Source of the DNA: Chromatiales bacterium
GTDB taxonomy: Bacteria > Pseudomonadota > Gammaproteobacteria > Chromatiales > Chromatiaceae
DNA: 64,000 bases
Direction: 5' to 3'
Assembly (NCBI GenBank): GCA_028284585.1
Contig: JANQRK010000001.1
Coordinates: 48,282-112,281, forward strand
Shown here: positions 18,406-27,549 of the stretch, piece after piece
How positions within the stretch are numbered: the first letter of the stretch is position 1
Layout: each line of letters opens with the position of its first letter
Made by a program: the position numbers and the translations under genes
Notes under the pieces: generated by a model
Told to the model about the DNA's origin: nothing
Seen by the model: the letters and a program-made list of their open reading frames with translations, nothing else
Databases searched by the model: none

Positions 18406-20031
18406 TCAATGCGGGGCTGCCCTGGGTTCCGGGTCATCGTCATCCGGTCCACCAAAGATCAAACTATTCGGCTTGCGGCGCAGGTTGCGAAGCACGGGAT
18501 CGAGTTCGCGCATAGTCTGCTCCAACGAGCGCAGCGTTCTCTGTATTTCGCGATTCGTATCCGACCCTTCCGAGTAGTCCTGCGCGAGCTGGCGAAACTG
18601 CAACAGTGTTTCATTCAGGCGACGGAATACCTCTTGGCTGGCTGCATCCTCGAGTATCTTTTCTAGTTCGGTCAGTGTCGAACTCATACGATTGAGTGCT
18701 GTCTTGGCGCTGTCCGCAGTATCTGCCAACGGCAATTTGTTGATCGACTCGATGGTACCGGTGAGGCTGGCAATCAGACGATCGACTCCACCCGCAGCCG
18801 CCGGGATGACGGTCGTACCGGCGAAGGTTTCGGGCGAACTTGGTTTGTTCTCGTGGTACTGCAGCTCGATGTACTTGCCACCTGTGACGTAACTGCCAAC
18901 GGCGAGTGCACCATGCAGACCATCGGCGATCAACGCATCGATTCGCTCCCTCGCCTGGTTCGCCGCGGCGGCCGTGTCGTCGAAGCCGAAACGTGCCGGC
19001 ACGAGTTCGATCATGACTGGGATACGCGAATCAGGCTCGAGCAAGTTGTTCATTTCCTGGTAATCGATGTCGGTGCGCAGTATCTGGCCAACCTTGACAC
19101 CGCGATATTCGACAGGCGCACTGCGCTTCAAGCCGCGGATCGAGTCATCAAACAGCATTACGTACTCGATCGTGTGTTGGTAGGTCTTCTCCTGGACCGC
19201 GCTCTCGCGCGGCAGAATTGTGAAGAACGCGCGCTCGGTGATCCGCTCACCGAGTGGCTGGCCGCGTGGTACGTCGAAAGCCACTCCGCCGGCTACGATC
19301 GTTTCCAAATTGGCAACCTCGAAGCGCACGCCATCGGCAGACAGGTCGACGTTGATGCCATTGACGAACCAGAAGCGCGTATTGGTTGTGATCAGACGAT
19401 CATAGGGCGCCTCGATGAAGGCATTGTAATAGGTGCGCCGCTCCTTGATATTGAAGTGCGCATACTCGATGGTGCCGACCTCGATGCCGTGGAACAAAAT
19501 GGGGTCACCTTCGTCCAGTGGGTGGTTGCCGGCGCTGTCGAGTGTCACATGTAAACCTGGTGTCCCTATGGGGGTCACCGGCGGCACCTCTAGCCCCTCG
19601 AACTGGCGTGCTGGCTCCTCGGACGTTCCTAGTGACATCTCGATGTAAGAACCGGAAAACAGCGTATTGAGCCCAGACACGCCGCCCGGTGCGATGCGCG
19701 GCCGGACCACCCAGAACTGGGTGTCTTTGCGCAACAGGTCGATGATTTCTCTGTCCATGCGCACCATCAGCACAACCTGCTGGGCGTCATTTGAAAGGCG
19801 CAGGCTCTTGACTTCGCCGATCTCGACATTCCTCCGCCGTATCTTGGTCTTACCCGCTTCGATGCCTTCCGCACTCGTGAAGGTGATCTCGATCAGAGGC
19901 CCCTGATTGGCCCATTGGGCAAACACCATCCAGATGCCGATGACCACTGCCACGATCGGCACCAACCAGAGCGAAGAAAAGCGTCCGCCACGGTCGACTC
20001 GTGCGGTAACCCTGTCTTGCGTCTCAGTCAT
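18406..20031 (-). CDS. pqiB: PqiB, three-MCE-domain envelope-spanning protein
   Basis: A 541-residue protein with one N-terminal membrane helix (about residues 20-42, SSLWLVPIVAVVIGIWMVFA) and three MCE/MlaD domains: about residues 45-135 (ITFTSAEGIEAGKTKIRRRN), 158-225 (VTLDSAGNHPLDEGDPILF) and 285-390 (RSAPVEYRGVKVGQILRTDI). The C-terminal part is a long helix-rich tail (SINKLPLADTADSAKTAL onward). In E. coli PqiB forms a hexameric tube for lipid passage across the periplasm. Its start overlaps the stop of the second pqiA gene by four bases. Confidence 0.9.
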   Translation of the reverse strand: MTETQDRVTARVDRGGRFSSLWLVPIVAVVIGIWMVFAQWANQGPLIEITFTSAEGIEAGKTKIRRRNVEIGEVKSLRLSNDAQQVVLMVRMDREIIDLLRKDTQFWVVRPRIAPGGVSGLNTLFSGSYIEMSLGTSEEPARQFEGLEVPPVTPIGTPGLHVTLDSAGNHPLDEGDPILFHGIEVGTIEYAHFNIKERRTYYNAFIEAPYDRLITTNTRFWFVNGINVDLSADGVRFEVANLETIVAGGVAFDVPRGQPLGERITERAFFTILPRESAVQEKTYQHTIEYVMLFDDSIRGLKRSAPVEYRGVKVGQILRTDIDYQEMNNLLEPDSRIPVMIELVPARFGFDDTAAAANQARERIDALIADGLHGALAVGSYVTGGKYIELQYHENKPSSPETFAGTTVIPAAAGGVDRLIASLTGTIESINKLPLADTADSAKTALNRMSSTLTELEKILEDAASQEVFRRLNETLLQFRQLAQDYSEGSDTNREIQRTLRSLEQTMRELDPVLRNLRRKPNSLIFGGPDDDDPEPRAAPH

Positions 20032-20654
20032 TCGGCAGGCGCCTCGTTGGCCGGGACCCAGATCTGTCGCGGATCGAAGACGATTGCAGCGAGCATCGTC
20101 GTCCCGACCATCGCCGCGAAGGCAAGTGCCGCGGCGCCTGGCAGGATCGTCATGATGTTACCCAGCTGAATCAACGCGACCAAGATACCGACCACGAACA
20201 CATCGACCATCGACCAGCGGCCAACGAATTCCGTAATGCGGTATAGGCGAATTTTCTGAGGCAGCGCCAGCTCGCTCTGTCGATGCACAGAAACGCACAA
20301 CCAAGCGAGGACAAGGATCTTACCGATTGGCACCAACACACTGGCGACAAAGATCACCAGCGCGATCGGATAGGAGCCGTGCTCCCATAGCGTCACCACG
20401 CCCGCGAATATCGTGCTTTCGGTGACATGGCCTAGAAAGGTCGTGTGCATAATGGGTAGGAAGTTGGCGGGCAAGTACAGCACCACGGACGTAATCAGCC
20501 AGGCCCAGGTCTTCTGAAGGCTGTGGCCGAACCCAGCGTGGAGCCGCCCGCCACAGACAGCACAGCGCTCGTCATCGATCGATGCGACCTTGGTGCAGAT
20601 GCTGCAACCCTGCAGGCCCTGACCCATCGCCGAGCGTGCGAGCGGTTCAGCCAC
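20028..20654 (-). CDS. pqiA: PqiA-like protein, second half homologue
   Basis: A 208-residue membrane protein. The GTG at 20654 overlaps the end of the preceding pqiA-like gene and gives MAEPLARSAMGQGLQGCSIC, so translation is probably coupled. It has a rubredoxin-like zinc ribbon (CSIC ... CAVC, residues about 17-38) and four hydrophobic helices (WAWLITSVVLYLPANFLPIM, ALVIFVASVLVPIGKILVLA, MVDVFVVGILVALIQLG, LAFAAMVGTTMLAAIVF). In E. coli both ribbon-plus-helix halves are fused in one PqiA; here they are two genes. A longer reading frame upstream lies inside the first pqiA gene and is not the likely start. Confidence 0.85.
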   Translation of the reverse strand: MAEPLARSAMGQGLQGCSICTKVASIDDERCAVCGGRLHAGFGHSLQKTWAWLITSVVLYLPANFLPIMHTTFLGHVTESTIFAGVVTLWEHGSYPIALVIFVASVLVPIGKILVLAWLCVSVHRQSELALPQKIRLYRITEFVGRWSMVDVFVVGILVALIQLGNIMTILPGAAALAFAAMVGTTMLAAIVFDPRQIWVPANEAPAE

Positions 20655-21267
20655 GTGGCAAGGCCCCAAGGGCACGCCACAATTCGCGCTTGTCCAAGTG
20701 CTGCACGGCGACGAGCAGGCAGACAGTGAACAATGCATAGGACCAAAACGACAGGCCCAATGACACATCGGCCAGCGCCACGATCTTGATGAAGCTGACC
20801 AGGATACCGATCAGAAATATCTCGGCCATACTCCACGGCACCAGGTGCAGCATCCAGCGCAACACGCGGCGCACGGCAGGCAGACGTCGTTGTGTCCTGA
20901 TCGCCAGCGAAACATAAATGAGGCCAAGCAACAAGATGGCGGGGACAGCAATGATCAGTGCAAAAACGATCAACGCGAGCGTCGGGTGATCCTGGGTCAT
21001 GAGTACCGCGATGCTCTGTATCAATGTCACTGTTTGTTCTTGGCCATGCGCACTGAAGCCAAGGAAGGGAAAGCTACTCGCCAGCACTAGTAGCACGAGC
21101 GCCGTCAACGAGAACGTAAACACAATGGTCATCGCTTGTGGGCGGTTAGCAGCCAGCATGTAGGAACAGCGTCGGCAGAAGGCCTTTTCGCCAACCGCGA
21201 GCGGCGGTACCTCGTTCAAGAGATCGCATTCGTGGCAAACGATCAGCGATGCAGGTGCTGTGGACAT
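20647..21267 (-). CDS. pqiA: PqiA-like protein, first half homologue
   Basis: A 206-residue membrane protein, first gene of the pqi set. The N-terminal zinc ribbon is LIVCHECDLL ... FCRRCSYML (residues about 9-38). Four membrane helices follow (TIVFTFSLTALVLLVLASSF, LALIVFALIIAVPAILLLGL, PWSMAEIFLIGILVSFIKIV, FWSYALFTVCLLVAVQH). The paired paralogue directly downstream suggests that the fused PqiA of enterics corresponds to two separate subunits here. The pqi operon helps keep outer-membrane lipid order. Confidence 0.87.
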   Translation of the reverse strand: MSTAPASLIVCHECDLLNEVPPLAVGEKAFCRRCSYMLAANRPQAMTIVFTFSLTALVLLVLASSFPFLGFSAHGQEQTVTLIQSIAVLMTQDHPTLALIVFALIIAVPAILLLGLIYVSLAIRTQRRLPAVRRVLRWMLHLVPWSMAEIFLIGILVSFIKIVALADVSLGLSFWSYALFTVCLLVAVQHLDKRELWRALGALPRG

Positions 21268-21600
21268 TCGCGTCGTCGTTCATGTTGCAGGCTGTGCGGG
21301 GCGGAAGACGATCATAGCCCATTGCCGCTCGATCTGCGTCTGTCACGCTGCGCCACTCACCAGCTTGAAGCCCCGGTCAAGCCAGCTTTTCTGTGCCAAG
21401 GTGGCTGGGGATCTTCCCGACTAAAACAGGCCCCTCGATTCAGCCATCGCGGCCTTCATAGTCTGGGTGAGCTTGCAGTAGAAATCTACAGAATGGTCAC
21501 GATGCAATTCTGCAGTTTGCGTAACCTGACAAGGCCAAGCGAAAGGACTATTGCCCAGCATGCCGACAGCACCGCGCCCTCGGCAAGCCCGCCTGCTCCC
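21268..21600. other. Intergenic stretch upstream of the pqi set
   Basis: About 330 bases with no gene I can support. It should contain the pqi promoter on the minus strand. It also follows the spondin-domain gene, which lies further left and is read in the same direction only after this gap. No hairpin or clear -35/-10 pair was identified. Confidence 0.4.
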
Positions 21601-22482
21601 TTAGGCGCGAGGCGGTAACACGCGGTGCGCCTTGCGGCGGCGGGCTGCGGGCAAGAAGCCGAAGGCACCGGCGGCGAGCAGGAGCATAACACCGGGCTCG
21701 GGCACACCGGGATCCGTATCGATGCGCTCAATGGTGATGGTTGCGATCCCATTCGGGTACAGCGACGTATTATTGAAGTTGAGTGCGGCGAGTGCGGCTA
21801 GGCCGGGACTATTGGCGAAGTTGGCAAAAGGGTTGGCGATGTTAGTAATCACGCCATTCTCGTCGGCACCCTGGTCCGCGCCGCCCTGACCTGCCGGCAG
21901 GCCAGCGACTAGCCCGTTGCCGGCCGAAGTGTTGAAGTCGTTCACCTCGGTCCCGGCGTCGTTCACGGTGCCCGCATTGCCAATGTTAAAGCTCAAGACC
22001 GCGTCGCTGATCAATACACCAGTGAGATCATGTGCGGTCGGAGAGCCGTTGGCCACAAAGTAGTCGTTGCTCGGAAGCACCATCGAAGCGTACGAGAAGA
22101 AGCCGTTCGAGCCATCCGTCGCGAGGTCGAAGATCGAAGACACACTCCCACCCGGAACGATCAGGCCGCCGATCGAACCCTGCACCCGAGTGCCAACCTG
22201 CGCCACGCCGGTTGTAACCAAGGTACCGTTCGCACCGAACACGGTCGAGATCGGGCCGGCGTTGCCGTCCTCAGCTAACCGCTCGAGCGCGGGGGCGGCC
22301 GGGGCGCCGCCATCATAGCTATCGAAACTGCCGTTATGGAAACCGACCCACATCGGAGTCAGTGAGACGCCGTTCGCGGGTGCATTACTGGTAATCGTTA
22401 TCCGAATCGGCACCGCAGACGCGGTGGTCATCGCCAGCAACAGCGAGACTCCGGCGGCAAAAAGGATTGCGCGTCTCTTCAT
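21601..22482 (-). CDS. Spondin-domain PEP-CTERM protein
   Basis: A 293-residue secreted protein. A signal peptide (about residues 1-23, ending TTASA) is followed by a Spond_N-like domain: ITITSNAPANG, LTPMWVGFHNGSFDSYD, GGAPAAPALERLAEDG and FSYASMVLPSNDYFVAN are family hallmarks. The C-terminus is a PEP-CTERM sorting signal: VPEPGVMLLLAAGAFGFL and then the basic run ARRRK. Exosortase A would cut at the PEP motif in the inner membrane. This links the gene functionally to the XrtA polysaccharide genes at the left edge. The tail after the basic cluster is slightly longer than usual (AHRVLPPRA). Confidence 0.88.
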   Translation of the reverse strand: MKRRAILFAAGVSLLLAMTTASAVPIRITITSNAPANGVSLTPMWVGFHNGSFDSYDGGAPAAPALERLAEDGNAGPISTVFGANGTLVTTGVAQVGTRVQGSIGGLIVPGGSVSSIFDLATDGSNGFFSYASMVLPSNDYFVANGSPTAHDLTGVLISDAVLSFNIGNAGTVNDAGTEVNDFNTSAGNGLVAGLPAGQGGADQGADENGVITNIANPFANFANSPGLAALAALNFNNTSLYPNGIATITIERIDTDPGVPEPGVMLLLAAGAFGFLPAARRRKAHRVLPPRA

Positions 22483-22821
22483 GCTAAATTCTCCCCTGCT
22501 CGTAGGTAACCGTATGCTTGTAGATGGCGAAGATCGTTCAACTCAAGGGGCCTAGGCAGCGCGGTATCCTGTCTGTACCGGGGGCTGTCGGCGGTGATGC
22601 AGGATCAGCATCGCCATCACGCCTAGGAACTAAAGCGTTGCCGGAGGGTATCCCGAGTCCCAGTGAGGGTCAATCCATTCAGCGCCCTTGATTCAGCACT
22701 GAGCGTGGCTCTGCGAATGCGCCGACCATCCAGGTGCGCTTTCTGTCTCTTGAGAACAACCGCTTCCTCGTGTTGCCACTACCCGCCGGTGTGCCGAATT
22801 GCAGCCGGGTTCTACCCCGTT
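22483..22821. other. Intergenic stretch with no gene seen
   Basis: About 340 bases between two minus-strand genes. I see no supported reading frame and no strong terminator hairpin. The promoter of the spondin-domain gene should be in the left part. Confidence 0.4.
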
Positions 22822-23649
22822 TTACAGGCCGTACGGCGTCTCGTCTCGGCCCGAATTGTTCATCGCGACAGTGCCGTCGCCGCTCGCCGGCATGGGTTCG
22901 CTGCCACCGTTCTGGCCCACCACCTTTTCGAGCAAATTGCAGTTATTGCCCAGCTTCGAGCGGTGCAGCTTGACCGCGTGGTACATCTTGCTACCGTCAA
23001 TTGTCTCGGTCGCGCTATTGTCGGCCGTGCTTAGGCCGCCGAGTCCCAAGATCTTGTCAATCACGGTGTCGAACCCGAAGGTGCTGCGTTCGCCGCGGGT
23101 TACCTTGTAGACCAGATCGGAGACGATCACCGCCTCCGTCTGGCATACCTCATAGCCTTGCTCCAGCTCGTACATCACGGCCGCGAAGCAACCCTTCTGG
23201 TTGAGCAAGTTTTCCCGCAGAGCCAGGATACTTTGGGTGCTAAGCAGCTCGACCTTCGAATCAGAGTAGACTGCCTGGATGCCTTGCACACCCGTCAGAT
23301 CGGCGTTGACCGCCAGTTTGCTCCAGTTCTCCGGAGCGACCTTGAATCCTGCCGAGAGCTTGTTCTCGATGGCTGCGGATACGTCCGCCGTGCCGTAGAC
23401 CTGGATCGCGTTCGTCAGCGCATTGTCGTCGATCTCGCAGGTCGGGCGCAGGCTAACGAACCCCTCCGACTGACTGTCGACTGTATAGAGGCTTCCCGGC
23501 GCATGGTGGTCCAGGGTCAGCCGCAAGGTCAGATAGCCGGCCTCCCCAAAGACGCTGGTGGCCGAGCCCAGCGGAGAATGAAGGTAGAGCTGCCAGCTTG
23601 CACCCAATAGCGGAACGAAGAGCAAGAGCCACTTCCGTTTTGTTTTCAT
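22822..23649 (-). CDS. Secreted or periplasmic protein of unknown function
   Basis: A 275-residue protein not recognised as a named family. ATG 23649 has a GGAGG ribosome site and gives MKTKRKWLLLFVPLLGASW, a signal peptide or membrane anchor. The body contains three to four cysteines (PTCEIDD, KGCFAAVMYELEQGYEVC, NNCNLLEKV) that could form disulfides in the periplasm, and a low-complexity Ser/Gly/Asn tail. A hydrophilic LRENLLNQKGCFAAVMYELEQGY segment may be helical. It sits upstream of the spondin PEP-CTERM gene on the same strand but is 340 bases away. No catalytic motif was seen. Confidence 0.75.
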   Translation of the reverse strand: MKTKRKWLLLFVPLLGASWQLYLHSPLGSATSVFGEAGYLTLRLTLDHHAPGSLYTVDSQSEGFVSLRPTCEIDDNALTNAIQVYGTADVSAAIENKLSAGFKVAPENWSKLAVNADLTGVQGIQAVYSDSKVELLSTQSILALRENLLNQKGCFAAVMYELEQGYEVCQTEAVIVSDLVYKVTRGERSTFGFDTVIDKILGLGGLSTADNSATETIDGSKMYHAVKLHRSKLGNNCNLLEKVVGQNGGSEPMPASGDGTVAMNNSGRDETPYGL

Positions 23650-23763
23650 GATGACCTCCAGGAAATCATGGCGCCCGCCCAAAGACCGTACGCAGTGGCG
23701 GGCACCGATGGACCTTGACCAAGTCCGGGTTCCTTGATCGGGTCAGGTCGAGTCAGCCCGCGC

Positions 23764-23880
23764 CTATCGCGGGCAGCAGAGGGCGTCACCGATGCCACAG
23801 GGGTAATAGCCCTTCGGACAAGCCAGCGCAGCCGTTGCCAAACCAAGAGTCAAAGCCACTGTCAGAATGATCAGTCTCAT
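23764..23880 (-). CDS. Tiny secreted cysteine-rich peptide
   Basis: A 38-residue gene. ATG 23880 follows a GGGAG ribosome site. The product has a clean signal peptide (MRLIILTVALTLGLATAALA) and a mature part of about 18 residues, CPKGYYPCGIGDALCCPR, with four cysteines that could make two disulfides. It lies between the SbtB-like gene and the unknown secreted protein, on the same strand. The small size makes chance a concern, but start, ribosome site and signal peptide agree. Function unknown. Confidence 0.65.
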   Translation of the reverse strand: MRLIILTVALTLGLATAALACPKGYYPCGIGDALCCPR

Positions 23881-24064
23881 CGTATGCTCCCATGTTTTTA
23901 GGACGCGCCCATTCGCGTCTCTGATCGAAGCATTTGCGATCAGGAATTAAGAGTCTGTGACAATTCGCACATGGGGTTCATCATTTGGATTCCGCATGCA
24001 GCCAGGTGGCTGCAGATAGGAAATCAGGCCAGCTACCACCGCGGTCGCCGCCGCCGGATCCGAG

Positions 24065-24379
24065 TCACAGCGAATGCGCACAAAGCACATTGACCTGGTC
24101 CATGAAAATGATGCCGCAGAAGTTCTCGAAGTAGCTCGCCGCGATTTCATCGGCAATCTTTCGTGCCAAGGCCTCGTCGATGGTGATGACCTCTAGCTTG
24201 ATTTTTTCATAGCTATCGGACACCGACGGAAGTTTCGAGAAACTAGGATCGCGGCTGCCCTGTCCATCGGCACCGGTTACCGTATACCCGGTGGCACCGG
24301 CTGCGTCGATGATTTTCACCAGGTGTTTGAGGAGTAATTTCTCAGTAATGATAACCAGCTTGGTTGCCTTTTTTGACAT
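24065..24379 (-). CDS. P-II-like regulator, probably SbtB
   Basis: A 104-residue protein with a P-II (GlnB-like) ferredoxin fold pattern: KLVIITEKLLLKHLVKIIDAAGATGYTV, a short T-loop region (GADGQGSRDPSF), and KIKLEVITIDEALARKIADEI. The C-terminus FENFCGIIFMDQVNVL fits SbtB-type P-II-like proteins that bind adenyl nucleotides and gate the bicarbonate transporter SbtA. The canonical uridylylated Tyr51 context of GlnB is absent. It lies 132 bases downstream of the broken sbtA gene on the same strand, the usual partner order. Confidence 0.75.
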   Translation of the reverse strand: MSKKATKLVIITEKLLLKHLVKIIDAAGATGYTVTGADGQGSRDPSFSKLPSVSDSYEKIKLEVITIDEALARKIADEIAASYFENFCGIIFMDQVNVLCAHSL

Positions 24380-24511
24380 GAGTTGAAACGCATCCAGCTA
24401 CTCGTGTTCATGCGAAGTGGCGGTGGCGCACCGCGATCCCTCAGCCGCGCGCCCCGCAGACCATGAATCCTGTGTTTCAGAGGATCTTTCTCACTGCTAA
24501 GCGACCCGCCA

Positions 24512-25524
24512 TCAGAAGACCGCCTGCGCCAAGCCAATGTGCAGCAGCATGCCAATCGCGATGGCTACCGGCGTCCCGACACTGGTCGATGCACCAATAT
24601 GGGAAGACGGATTGGCTGTGGGAATGCCAGCACGCAGAGTTGGAGGGACGGAAATATCCGAGCTCGACCCCGCGAGTACTGCGAGCAGGACGACACCACC
24701 CGGACTGAAGCCGGTCAGCACATGCGCGACATAACCCAGCCCGAAAGCGATCAGACCATGTACCAAGGGCGCAACTGCGGTATGGACAGCAAACCAATGG
24801 GCGACACGGCGCAGCTCATAGAGCCGGGTGTAGACTTCGATTCCCATGATCAGCATCAAGACGGACAGCAGGCCCTTGAACAGGGGGGTCGTAGAAACCT
24901 TCGTAAACGTCACTGGGTCAGGTGATCAGGCCCAATGTGATACCCAGCAACAATGCCGACAGGGCGGTTCCCTGCAGGCTTTCCTTGACGATCGGCCAGA
25001 CACGTACTTTCTCACCCGATCCATCCTTGCGTTTGAGATGCGTATTGGCGAGCACGATAGCCAATACCAGTGCCGGAATGTCCATGAACGGATACAGCGC
25101 GTGCGCCCAATGTTCGTATTCGATGCCATCGTTCTCCAGCACGACGATCGCGGCGACGGGTGTCGAGCCGCGCACAGCACCGAACAGCCCGGAGGTTACG
25201 ATGCCATCTTCCGCGCGCACGCTCGGCAGCATGGCGAGCGTAAACCGGCCGATCAGAACAATGGCGCAACCGATGCGCATGGCGAGGAATGCCGGCAGCA
25301 ACATATCTGCCAGATTGGCCTAGCGTAGACATGCCACCGTCCAGACCGACGCGCATGAGTAGCATGAAGACGATGAATCGATAAATAGCGTCCGGAATAG
25401 TGAGCCGCGATCCAAGTGCAGCGATCACGATGCCACCCATCAGAAACGCCAGCGTCAGCGCCTGAAACTGACTGACGAGACAGGGCAGGAAATCTAGTAG
25501 CGCGTCCAAACTGGCGGTCCTCAT
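24512..25524 (-). pseudogene. sbtA: Frameshifted SbtA-type sodium-dependent bicarbonate transporter
   Basis: Three consecutive reading frames together make one SbtA-like permease of about 330 residues. The first piece (MRTASLDALLDFLPCLVSQ to MLLMRVGLDGGMSTL) is joined to the second (ANLADMLLPAFLAMRIGCAI to LLLGITLGLIT) by a one-base shift near 25305-25325. The second is joined to the third (DPVTFTKVSTTPLFKGLL to GMLLHIGLAQAVF) by another one-base shift near 24917-24921. Both are consistent with one extra base. The remaining sequence has no other damage, so recent decay or assembly indels are equally possible. It is divergent from a LysR gene. Confidence 0.8.
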
Positions 25525-25631
25525 GTTGATTGCAGCAGTTGGGCACAGCCTAAAAAGCACACATCCAAAACCAGAATGACATTATTCTTGTTAAAATACA
25601 TCTTTTGAGTTACGGCTCAAGAGGCAATGCC

Positions 25632-26561
25632 ATGGCGGGCATGCGGGTGACTTTGGGGCAGCTGAAGGCATTCGAGGCGGTAGCCCGGCTCGGTAGTTTT
25701 TCCGCCGCCGGTAAAGAACTGTTCGTTACGCAACCTGCGGTATCCAAGAAAATTCGCCTATTGCAGGATGAGGTCGGCTTGCCGCTGCTCGAGCAGATCG
25801 GTAAGCGCAGCCATCTGACCGATGCCGGCCGCCTGCTGTTGGGGGTCTGCACTGACTGGCTGGAAACCTGGTCACACTTCGAGCAGTCGATCGCCGACCT
25901 GCAGGGCCTGAAACGGGGTCGCCTGCGGATTGCCGTAGTGACCACGGGCAAGTATTTCATGCCGCGCGTGCTCGGACCGTTCTGTGCAGATTATCCAGGC
26001 ATCGATGTGGCAATGGAGGTGGTCAATCGCAACCGGTTGCTCGAGCGCCTGGCGCGCAATCAGGACGATCTCTACATCATGGGTGTACCACCGGACGACC
26101 TTGATATCGACAGTGAGCCGCTGATCAGCAACCCATTGGTCGTGGTCGCGCCGGCATCGAACCCGCTTGCCAAACGCCGCCGCATCCGCTTCGACGAGCT
26201 CGCGAACCAGGTTTTCCTGATGCGCGAGCAGGGTTCGGGTACGCGCATTGCCATTGAGCGGATGTTTCAGGAGCGGCAGACACCACTCCACGTCAAGATG
26301 GAACTGGGCAGCAACGAAGCGATCAAGCAAGCGGTTGCGGGCGGCCTCGGTCTATCCATCATGTCGCGTCATGCCCTCAGTCCCCTGTCAGGGACCGACA
26401 GAGTCGTCGAGTTGAAGGTCCAGGGTTTCCCGATAAAGCGCCACTGGTACGTGGTGACACCGCGCGGCAAGCAACGGTCCGTCGTCGCCGAAACCTTCGT
26501 AGACTTTTTGCACGACCATGTCAGGTGGCTGGAATCAGGCAGTTACCCAGCGCCGGATTAA
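25632..26561 (+). CDS. LysR-family regulator, CbbR/CmpR-like
   Basis: A 309-residue LysR regulator. ATG 25632 has an AAGAGG ribosome site. The winged helix-turn-helix is LKAFEAVARLGSFSAAGKEL and VTQPAVSKKIRLLQ; the effector domain runs from about residue 85 (GRLRIAVVTTGKYFMPRVLG). The sequence resembles CbbR and CmpR, which control RuBisCO and bicarbonate-transport genes. It is divergent from the sbtA/sbtB pair across an AT-rich 107-base gap, the classical arrangement for a LysR regulator and its target, so it most likely controls bicarbonate uptake here. Confidence 0.88.
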   Translation: MAGMRVTLGQLKAFEAVARLGSFSAAGKELFVTQPAVSKKIRLLQDEVGLPLLEQIGKRSHLTDAGRLLLGVCTDWLETWSHFEQSIADLQGLKRGRLRIAVVTTGKYFMPRVLGPFCADYPGIDVAMEVVNRNRLLERLARNQDDLYIMGVPPDDLDIDSEPLISNPLVVVAPASNPLAKRRRIRFDELANQVFLMREQGSGTRIAIERMFQERQTPLHVKMELGSNEAIKQAVAGGLGLSIMSRHALSPLSGTDRVVELKVQGFPIKRHWYVVTPRGKQRSVVAETFVDFLHDHVRWLESGSYPAPD

Positions 26562-26565
26562 GCGA

Positions 26566-27549
26566 CTATTTCAACTGTAGTCGGCCGATGTAGTTCGAGT
26601 CCTCGCCGAACCAGATCGAATCGGTGCGGACATCGAAATGCATATGTCGAATCGAACCACGCGCATTCGGCACGTCGATGACGTGGATGAACGCGCCCTG
26701 CTCCCGATCGAATGCGACCAGCCGATTCGGAGTGCCCGCCTCGGCCAGCCAAACATTGCCCTGCCCGTCGAGCGCCATGCCATAGGGCGCTGCGTCTTCT
26801 CCGCCGGGGAGCGGCCACTCGTCGAATTTCCCCGTATCCGGGGCGTAACGCCCGAGCATGCCGCGGCTGTAGTCGCCGTACCAGATATTGCCGGCGGCAT
26901 CGATTTCGAGTCGCCGCGGGCGGCTGCGCCGATCAGGCAACTCGACCAGCCGCAAGCTGAGTGAATCGGGATCGATGCTGGCTAGGCCATGGGTGCCGAA
27001 CAGCACGACCCAGGGCCGGCCGCGCGGGTCGATTTTTATGCCGTAGGGACGCATACCACCTTCCGGCAGCGCAACCAGATCGATTTCACCACTTTCCCTA
27101 TCGAGGCGTCCGATGCGGTCGCTCCATTGCGCGGTGAACCAAATGTTGCCGGAACCATCGAACACCAGGGTGTGCGGATCGCGGGCCTGTGGGTTCGGCA
27201 TTTGGTATTTCAGCATCTCGCCTCGCGCGGGATCGAAGCGACCGATGTACGGCAAGGTGTTAGCGGCAAACCAGACTCGATCGTGCTCATCGATGATCAG
27301 GTTGTGCGGGGCCGCGCCATCGGCGAGATCAAAGCGAGTAAAAGCGCCGCTGCGCCGATCAAGATACGCTAGATAGGCACCGGCCTGACCGCAGAACCAG
27401 ACCCGTCCGGTGGAATCGACATAGGGATCGCGCGGCCGGGTATGCGGATAGGGAACCGCCCATTCGGTAATCTCTACCTCGGCGGCAGAACTGGCTGCCG
27501 AAAACCAGCTCGAGAGTATGACCAGCAGGACTGCAGTCAGTAGGCGCAT
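26566..27549 (-). CDS. Secreted Vgb-like (streptogramin lyase-type) beta-propeller
   Basis: A 327-residue protein with a signal peptide (about residues 1-23, LSSWFSAASSAAE) and seven blade-like repeats, each with a D/N-G-x-(V/I)-WF or WY core: GRVWFCGQAG, DRVWFAANTL, GNIWFTAQWS, GRPWVVLFGT, GNIWYGDYSR, GNVWLAEAGT, DSIWFGEDSN. This is the virginiamycin B lyase-like propeller. Most proteins of this shape in environmental proteobacteria are not antibiotic lyases, so enzyme activity is not claimed. It converges with the LysR gene with only four bases between them. Confidence 0.83.
   Translation of the reverse strand: MRLLTAVLLVILSSWFSAASSAAEVEITEWAVPYPHTRPRDPYVDSTGRVWFCGQAGAYLAYLDRRSGAFTRFDLADGAAPHNLIIDEHDRVWFAANTLPYIGRFDPARGEMLKYQMPNPQARDPHTLVFDGSGNIWFTAQWSDRIGRLDRESGEIDLVALPEGGMRPYGIKIDPRGRPWVVLFGTHGLASIDPDSLSLRLVELPDRRSRPRRLEIDAAGNIWYGDYSRGMLGRYAPDTGKFDEWPLPGGEDAAPYGMALDGQGNVWLAEAGTPNRLVAFDREQGAFIHVIDVPNARGSIRHMHFDVRTDSIWFGEDSNYIGRLQLK

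Noticed and set aside
26566..27549. Streptogramin resistance lyase
   Set aside because: Only the propeller fold is supported; such proteins are common and mostly unrelated to resistance.
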